Shown here piece by piece: positions 6,707 to 9,775 of a stretch of 9,775 nucleotides of DNA (positions within the stretch are counted from its first letter, which is position 1; each line of letters opens with the position of its first letter). This DNA comes from Candidatus Aenigmatarchaeum sp. (GTDB taxonomy: Archaea > Nanobdellota > Nanobdellia > Pacearchaeales > GW2011-AR1). The position numbers and the translations under genes were made by a program. The notes beneath the pieces were generated by a model that ran no database searches, was not told the origin of the DNA, and was given only the letters and a program-made list of their open reading frames with translations. The stretch is from the NCBI GenBank assembly GCA_020724205.1, contig DYHK01000009.1:1-9775 (forward strand). Direction: 5' to 3'.

Positions 6707-7038
6707 CTTGATTTTCTCCTTGTTCTTTTAGGTTTAGAAATTTTTGACCTAATTGAATCAATACTGTAGCTTCTACCAAAATCATTTAAAAACTCTAAAA
6801 ATAGATCTGGATTTTCATAACTTATAACTATCTTAAGCATGTCAGGAGGAGTTATTTGCTTATATACTGATATGTCTAATCCATTAATTTTATTTTCTTC
6901 AACATATTTATCTAATGCTTTTTCAAGATTTTCCCTATCGAATTCGCTAAGTCTTACTCTACCTGAATTAGCCAAGTTATGAAGAAATCCTCTGTTTTCT
7001 TCTCTAAATACATTAATTTCTGAAGTATATGATTTCAT
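6703..7038 (-). CDS. Unknown 111-residue basic-tailed protein of the accessory operon
   Basis: I do not recognise this gene. The product is soluble and mixed alpha/beta. Charged helices lie at about 8-24 and 31-49 (FDRENLEKALDKYVEENK), then a segment LDISVYKQITPPDMLKIVISYENPDLFLEFLNDFG (54-88), and a strongly basic tail KPKRTRRKSR (102-111) that could bind nucleic acid or acidic lipids. It has no signal peptide or cysteine. The start at 7038 is chosen because it follows the previous stop by one base and is preceded by GGAGG; the longer open frame to 7074 would run into the previous gene. It overlaps the TrmB-type gene by 4 nt (ATGA), so the two are translationally coupled. Confidence 0.68.
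   Translation of the reverse strand: MKSYTSEINVFREENRGFLHNLANSGRVRLSEFDRENLEKALDKYVEENKINGLDISVYKQITPPDMLKIVISYENPDLFLEFLNDFGRSYSIDSIRSKISKPKRTRRKSR
6716..6720 (-). promoter_or_regulatory. Shine-Dalgarno of the TrmB-type gene
   Basis: AGGAG on the - strand ends 9 nt before the first ATG at 6706 and 12 nt before the second, favouring the first ATG. Confidence 0.5.
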
Positions 7039-7055
7039 TTTATTGAGAAACCTCC
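7033..7055 (-). repeat. 23-bp SD/stop/start junction repeat, copy 2
   Basis: On the - strand the unit is GGAGGyTTCTCAATAAAATG plus AAA. It contains a GGAGG site (7051-7055), the last codons and TAA stop of the upstream gene, a one-base gap and the next ATG. It differs from the copy at 8142-8164 at one base. The SD-to-ATG spacing is 12 nt, longer than usual. Confidence 0.75.
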
Positions 7056-7735
7056 TGCTCTGGTTTTTCAACAATCATTTCAAGAAGGTTTTCTTTCTGT
7101 GTTCTTTGTTTTGACTCTTCTGCTAGTGATTTTATTGCATCATAATCAAGACCTTGCCTCTTTAATTCGACAATATCCTGACAGCTGATATTAACTGAGT
7201 ATTCAGCATTAAGTGTTAAGATTCTTCTAGCTTCTTTTGGATCTACATGGTTTACCATTAACGAGGTTATATCATCTCCATTAAACCCTACAGCTCCTCC
7301 AAACTCCTGAAAGAAAACATAAACATCTTCTGGTTTTATATTTTTATTATCTAAATCAATAATATTCTTTGCCGTTAAAGTCTGTCTTCCAAAACTTAGA
7401 TAATCTTTTGCTTCAGATGGAGAGATATTCATTTTAATAAGATCAACTATCTCTTTTCCTGAGAATTTATCATCATGATAAGCTACTTCACTTCCTAATT
7501 CACCGAGTAAATTCTGCATTTCTTCCCTACTTAATCTTCCAAAATATCCTGTATATTCCTCTTTTCTAGTATCATGATTATATCTTTCTCCTTCTTCTAT
7601 TCTTACAACATGAGGATTGTTAATTTCCTTATCTATTCCCATTTTGTATGCTCCAACTCCAGTCCCTGCTATAGATGCTCCTATTACTATCAATCCAAAT
7701 TTAATCAAATTATCTCTTATAGATTGGTTTGTCAT
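7040..7735 (-). CDS. Membrane-anchored helical-repeat protein, unknown family
   Basis: This is a 231-residue protein. A single hydrophobic, glycine-rich segment (about 12-30, LIVIGASIAGTGVGAY) acts as a signal anchor or signal peptide. A charged linker follows (32-66). Residues 91-209 hold four degenerate helical repeats of 29-32 residues, starting near 91, 120, 151 and 183. Each has an IxxL helix (I96, I125, I156, I188) and, exactly ten residues later, a Pro or Tyr turn (P106, P135, P166, Y198) before a second helix; EA or similar follows the turn. A degenerate earlier unit may lie at 68-80. Such two-helix repeats form curved solenoids that bind proteins or peptides. The C-terminus is polar and ends EQEVSQ. 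It starts one base after the lipoprotein stop. I cannot assign a family; most of the protein is probably outside the membrane. Confidence 0.72.
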   Translation of the reverse strand: MTNQSIRDNLIKFGLIVIGASIAGTGVGAYKMGIDKEINNPHVVRIEEGERYNHDTRKEEYTGYFGRLSREEMQNLLGELGSEVAYHDDKFSGKEIVDLIKMNISPSEAKDYLSFGRQTLTAKNIIDLDNKNIKPEDVYVFFQEFGGAVGFNGDDITSLMVNHVDPKEARRILTLNAEYSVNISCQDIVELKRQGLDYDAIKSLAEESKQRTQKENLLEMIVEKPEQEVSQ

Positions 7736-7736
7736 T

Positions 7737-8147
7737 TTATTGAATCTCCTCGTACAAATTTTTTTGTTTTAAGTATTCTCTTCCTAAATTAATCTGAAAT
7801 TTCACTATTTCAGTAGCGTTTAATCTCATTGTATCATTCATCAAAATCATGTCTGGTGATGGGATGAATCCATTTTCTTTAGCTATTTCTTCATATCCTG
7901 GCATTACAGCTCTTAAGTGCAAAAGAGTAGTTAGAGCATCTACATTACCATCATTATCAAAATCCCTAAGGTAGATAATATCTTCATCACTTCTAGGATT
8001 TGGAAGACTAATTGATGGTTTAAATTTATTTAATAAGTCTTCTTCTGAAAATTTTGGTGAATAATCTCCTCCACATCCAGTCAGAGAACCAGCTAAAGCT
8101 CCTCCTAAAAGTGCTAAACCTGATAAAGATCTTTTAATATGTTTCAT
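7737..8147 (-). CDS. Small lipoprotein with DxDxDGxxD loop (second of the pair)
   Basis: This 136-residue protein has a signal peptide (MKHIKRSLSGLALLGGALAG) and lipobox LTGC, with Cys25 as the predicted lipid attachment site. The mature part is about 112 residues. D62, D64, D66, G67 and D70 form a DxDxDGxxD loop of the calcium-binding dockerin/EF-hand type, within LRDFDNDGNVDAL. The rest is mostly helical (TTLLHLRAVMPGYEEIAKENG; ATEIVKFQINLGREYL). The signal region is nearly identical to that of the upstream lipoprotein, also at DNA level, but the mature domains differ. The ATG at 8147 follows the upstream stop by one base and is preceded by GGAGG; a longer frame to 8192 has no signal sequence at its start. 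It is anchored at the outer face of the membrane if lipidated; the function is unknown. Confidence 0.78.
   Translation of the reverse strand: MKHIKRSLSGLALLGGALAGSLTGCGGDYSPKFSEEDLLNKFKPSISLPNPRSDEDIIYLRDFDNDGNVDALTTLLHLRAVMPGYEEIAKENGFIPSPDMILMNDTMRLNATEIVKFQINLGREYLKQKNLYEEIQ
7746..7751 (-). promoter_or_regulatory. Shine-Dalgarno of the helical-repeat gene
   Basis: GAGGAG on the - strand ends 10 nt before the ATG at 7735. It lies inside the end of the preceding lipoprotein gene, where it encodes the two Glu residues of the EEIQ tail. Confidence 0.5.
8072..8116 (-). repeat. 45-bp signal-peptide repeat, copy 2
   Basis: This stretch is identical over 45 bp to 8409-8453 and encodes the hydrophobic core and lipobox of the second lipoprotein signal peptide. 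Similarity continues, less perfectly, to the start codon. Confidence 0.9.
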
Positions 8148-8164
8148 TTTATTGAGAAGCCTCC
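8142..8164 (-). repeat. 23-bp SD/stop/start junction repeat, copy 1
   Basis: Same unit as 7033-7055 with one substitution. GGAGG lies at 8160-8164, TAA at 8151-8149 and ATG at 8147-8145. It encodes the EASQ tail of the first lipoprotein and starts the second. Confidence 0.75.
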
Positions 8165-8481
8165 AGTTTAACTTCAGACAAAACCTTATCATTAATTTCT
8201 TTCATACTTTGGATATTAGCATATTTTTCAAAGGGATGTCCTAATGGTAAGTCATTTGACAAATTAATTCTTTCATATCTACCATCATTGTTATAATCTA
8301 TAGCCTCTAAAAAACCATGTTCATCATTAATAACTAAAGAAGTAACTGATTTTCCTCTATCCATTCTTACATTATATCCTTCATATACAGTAATATGTTT
8401 TGGTGGAGCACATCCAGTCAGAGAACCAGCTAAAGCTCCTCCTAAAAGTGCTAGGCTTGATAATGATCTTTTTATGTTCAT
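8149..8481 (-). CDS. Small lipoprotein with DxNxDGxxE loop (first gene of the operon)
   Basis: This 110-residue protein has signal peptide MNIKRSLSSLALLGGALAG and lipobox LTGC with Cys24. The mature part is about 87 residues. A strand-rich start (ITVYEGYNVRM...SVTSLVIND) leads to the loop D62, N64, D66, G67, E70 in AIDYNNDGRYERI. This loop is at the same residue positions as in the second lipoprotein and is of the calcium-binding type. A short helical tail follows (SMKEINDKVLSEVKLEASQ). The gene is the promoter-proximal member of a seven-gene - strand operon. Its ATG has no Shine-Dalgarno and a leader of about 30 nt from the likely start of transcription, unlike the genes after it. Its sequence suggests a surface protein and points to no known enzyme. 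Confidence 0.78.
   Translation of the reverse strand: MNIKRSLSSLALLGGALAGSLTGCAPPKHITVYEGYNVRMDRGKSVTSLVINDEHGFLEAIDYNNDGRYERINLSNDLPLGHPFEKYANIQSMKEINDKVLSEVKLEASQ
8409..8453 (-). repeat. 45-bp signal-peptide repeat, copy 1
   Basis: Identical to 8072-8116 (offset 337 bp). It encodes the hydrophobic core and lipobox of the first lipoprotein. Confidence 0.9.
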
Positions 8482-8533
8482 TTTAATTATTTTATTTCTA
8501 GATTTTGTCTTAACTTAGTAGCAGTTACACCCC

Positions 8534-8542
8534 TTTATAAAT
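8534..8542 (-). promoter_or_regulatory. Promoter of the seven-gene accessory operon
   Basis: ATTTATAAA on the - strand is preceded by purine-rich GCAAAAG, a possible BRE. It predicts a start of transcription near 8513 and a leader of about 32 nt without a Shine-Dalgarno. The 127-nt region 8482-8608 also drives the divergent gene; I see no strong palindrome in it for the TrmB-type regulator. Confidence 0.5.
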
Positions 8543-8579
8543 CTTTTGCTTTTGTTACCTTTACCTAGTAAAGACAAGA

Positions 8580-8589
8580 CTTAAAAACC
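8580..8589 (+). promoter_or_regulatory. TATA box of the divergent 138-residue gene
   Basis: CTTAAAAACC is centred about 25 nt before the ATG at 8609, with no Shine-Dalgarno, again suggesting a leaderless message. Confidence 0.4.
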
Positions 8590-8608
8590 ATATTTTTCTA
8601 TAAAATTA

Positions 8609-9025
8609 ATGGAACAAATCAGAAGAGATTATAGCGATCTTGAATTAATGGAAGGATTTGAAAGAGAGCATAAAAAAATATTATCTTTAGACCATAATAG
8701 GCGCAGAGATATAAGTGCTATGATTAAAGATTGTAAGGAAATGCTTGATGAAAGCTACATCAAACAAGAGGGAAGAAATAGAGTGTATAAAGAGGTTCAT
8801 CTTAACTTACAGGCTATTTTAGGAATTATTAGGGAGATGAAGGCAGAGATCTGGAAGTGGCCTGTCTATAATCGCTCTAGCGATATTGGAAGAGATGTAT
8901 GCTATCAATCAAAATTAAAAAAGGTTAAAGAGATAATGTATGCTGAAGAAGATGTAAGAGCCTTAATAGGTATTTTTAATACTCCTAGAAGAATGAAAAA
9001 ATCTTACAATGGAAGGTCTAGATAA
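8609..9025 (+). CDS. Unknown 138-residue helical basic protein
   Basis: I do not recognise this gene. The product is predicted almost entirely helical and rich in Lys, Arg and Glu. Helices lie at about 10-26, 33-50, 54-84 (VYKEVHLNLQAILGIIREMKAEIWKW) and 100-122, with a basic tail PRRMKKSYNGRSR. It has no signal peptide or membrane segment; cysteines are at 42 and 98 only. The gene is divergent from the lipoprotein operon across 127 nt, so the two could share control. Its 3' end overlaps the convergent presenilin-type gene by 8 nt. The helical, basic make-up would suit a nucleic-acid-binding or coiled-coil adaptor protein, but that is a guess. Confidence 0.68.
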   Translation: MEQIRRDYSDLELMEGFEREHKKILSLDHNRRRDISAMIKDCKEMLDESYIKQEGRNRVYKEVHLNLQAILGIIREMKAEIWKWPVYNRSSDIGRDVCYQSKLKKVKEIMYAEEDVRALIGIFNTPRRMKKSYNGRSR

Positions 9026-9775
9026 GTGTGAATAAATAACCCAGAATCATTCCTGCGAAGATTCCTGCTGTTATGAATGGCATTGCAGGATAGAACTTCT
9101 TTTTCTTAGCAAATATAAATAACAAGACAAGAGAGATTGAGGCACATAAGGTAACTGCAAGTGCTGGAATTAATCCCCATGCTCTAAGAACTACTCCTGA
9201 GGCAATTATTGGAAAGACAACATCTCCTCCGCCAAGAATTGCTGTATTAACCTTAATATTTTTTAGTTTACTAATTTGATTTTTCTGCTTCAGCTTCTGA
9301 ACAAGAGCCTTCTGTTTTTTATCTAGGTAAGGAACAAAGAAGCCTGCAAAAATCTTTACCTCATTTATCTGGTATTTAGCCATCTTCTGCATTATTCCTG
9401 AGTGCCAGACAGCCCAGAGATCATATATAGATATTAGTAAGAGAATGATAACTAGTGAAAAGATTCCTAAAAGTGGAACAAATACTGCAGCTATTCCAGG
9501 ATAAATTAGCAGCTCTGTAAGGTTATGGACAAGGAAATTTCTTTTAAAGGTTTTATAGAAGGCTAGAGGAAGCGCTATAATAAGTGCAATAATTGATGAG
9601 TATTTTGAGAATGGATATATGAAGGCATTAAATGCTATTCCTAGGCTGATTATAACTACAAGGAAGAACCAGATTCTCATAAAAACTGCTAGTTTTAGTT
9701 TTATTAATAGAAAGATAAAAATCAGAGCTATTGTAAATGCAATTATCAGTGAGAATAATGACTGGGTTTCTGTTG
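9018..9775 (-). CDS. Presenilin/signal-peptide-peptidase type intramembrane aspartyl protease, 5' partial
   Basis: The frame is open to the window edge. The visible part is 252 residues; the ATG at 9680 is internal, because the in-frame sequence upstream (9681-9773) encodes TETQSLFSLII and a further hydrophobic helix, fitting the first membrane segment. The protein has about nine hydrophobic segments. Catalytic motifs of family A22 are present: YD in ISIYDLW (Asp codon 9420-9422) and GxGD in LGGGD (Asp codon 9222-9224), followed by a PAL-like YPAMP (about 9078-9092). A basic loop (KKQKALVQKLKQKNQ) separates the two catalytic helices. Such enzymes cut membrane-spanning segments of other proteins within the membrane. 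Methanoculleus MCMJR1 is the best known archaeal member. The substrate here is unknown. Confidence 0.88.
   Translation of the reverse strand, partial: TETQSLFSLIIAFTIALIFIFLLIKLKLAVFMRIWFFLVVIISLGIAFNAFIYPFSKYSSIIALIIALPLAFYKTFKRNFLVHNLTELLIYPGIAAVFVPLLGIFSLVIILLLISIYDLWAVWHSGIMQKMAKYQINEVKIFAGFFVPYLDKKQKALVQKLKQKNQISKLKNIKVNTAILGGGDVVFPIIASGVVLRAWGLIPALAVTLCASISLVLLFIFAKKKKFYPAMPFITAGIFAGMILGYLFTLI

Noticed and set aside
7039..7074. Earlier start for the 111-residue gene
   Set aside because: The extension overlaps the previous gene. The ATG at 7038 has the same SD/stop/start layout as its neighbours.
7574..7792. 72-residue + strand frame across a gene junction
   Set aside because: It is antisense to the helical-repeat gene and its junction, has atypical composition and no promoter.
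8148..8192. Earlier start for the second lipoprotein
   Set aside because: It would bury the signal peptide behind 15 residues encoded within the previous gene.
8507..8580. Imperfect inverted similarity (GTCTT...TAGTA on + against GTCTTGTCTTTACTAGG on -) as a regulator site
   Set aside because: The match needs several mismatches and gaps in AT-rich DNA, too weak to call an operator for the TrmB-type protein.
8482..8608. Riboswitch or small RNA in the divergent region
   Set aside because: Only promoter elements are visible, and no stable stem or conserved RNA motif could be found by eye.

Overview
The window looks like an AT-rich, very compact archaeal genome, most likely a DPANN lineage such as Pacearchaeota or Woesearchaeota. 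The evidence is an archaeal class I CCA-adding enzyme, an OapA/OapB/OapC gene set (Era-like GTPase, DUF2073, DUF2072 zinc ribbon), a type IV pilin with a class III signal peptide, a TrmB-family regulator and a presenilin-type GxGD protease. TATA boxes lie about 25 nt upstream of several start codons, which suggests leaderless transcripts. The exact phylum is inference. I see no rRNA, tRNA, CRISPR array or insertion sequence, and no gene-free stretch longer than about 130 bases.

Left part (1-3496): the 3' part of a membrane-anchored PKD-domain surface protein, then oapA and oapB in tandem on +, with oapC facing them tail to tail on -. oapC and a + strand pilin-like gene diverge from a short shared promoter region.

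Middle (3500-5402): a two-gene type II toxin-antitoxin operon (RelE/ParE-like toxin, small antitoxin) on -, with a palindromic operator over its promoter. The cca gene follows, transcribed divergently from that region.

Right part (5403-9025): between the conserved genes cca and the presenilin homologue lies an accessory block that I mostly cannot name. Seven - strand genes are packed with gaps of 1-4 nt or a 4-nt overlap. In order of transcription they are two small lipoproteins with near-identical signal peptides and a DxDxDG-type loop, a membrane-anchored protein with four helical repeats, a basic cytoplasmic protein, a TrmB-type regulator and two small unknown proteins. A divergent + strand gene encodes an unknown helical protein. 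This block is the best candidate for an undescribed system. It looks like a TrmB-linked, envelope-directed operon that grew partly by local duplication: a 45-bp perfect repeat encodes both lipoprotein signal peptides, and a 23-bp ribosome-binding/stop/start repeat occurs at two junctions.

Right edge (9018-9775): a presenilin-type intramembrane aspartyl protease on -, whose N-terminus lies beyond the window.
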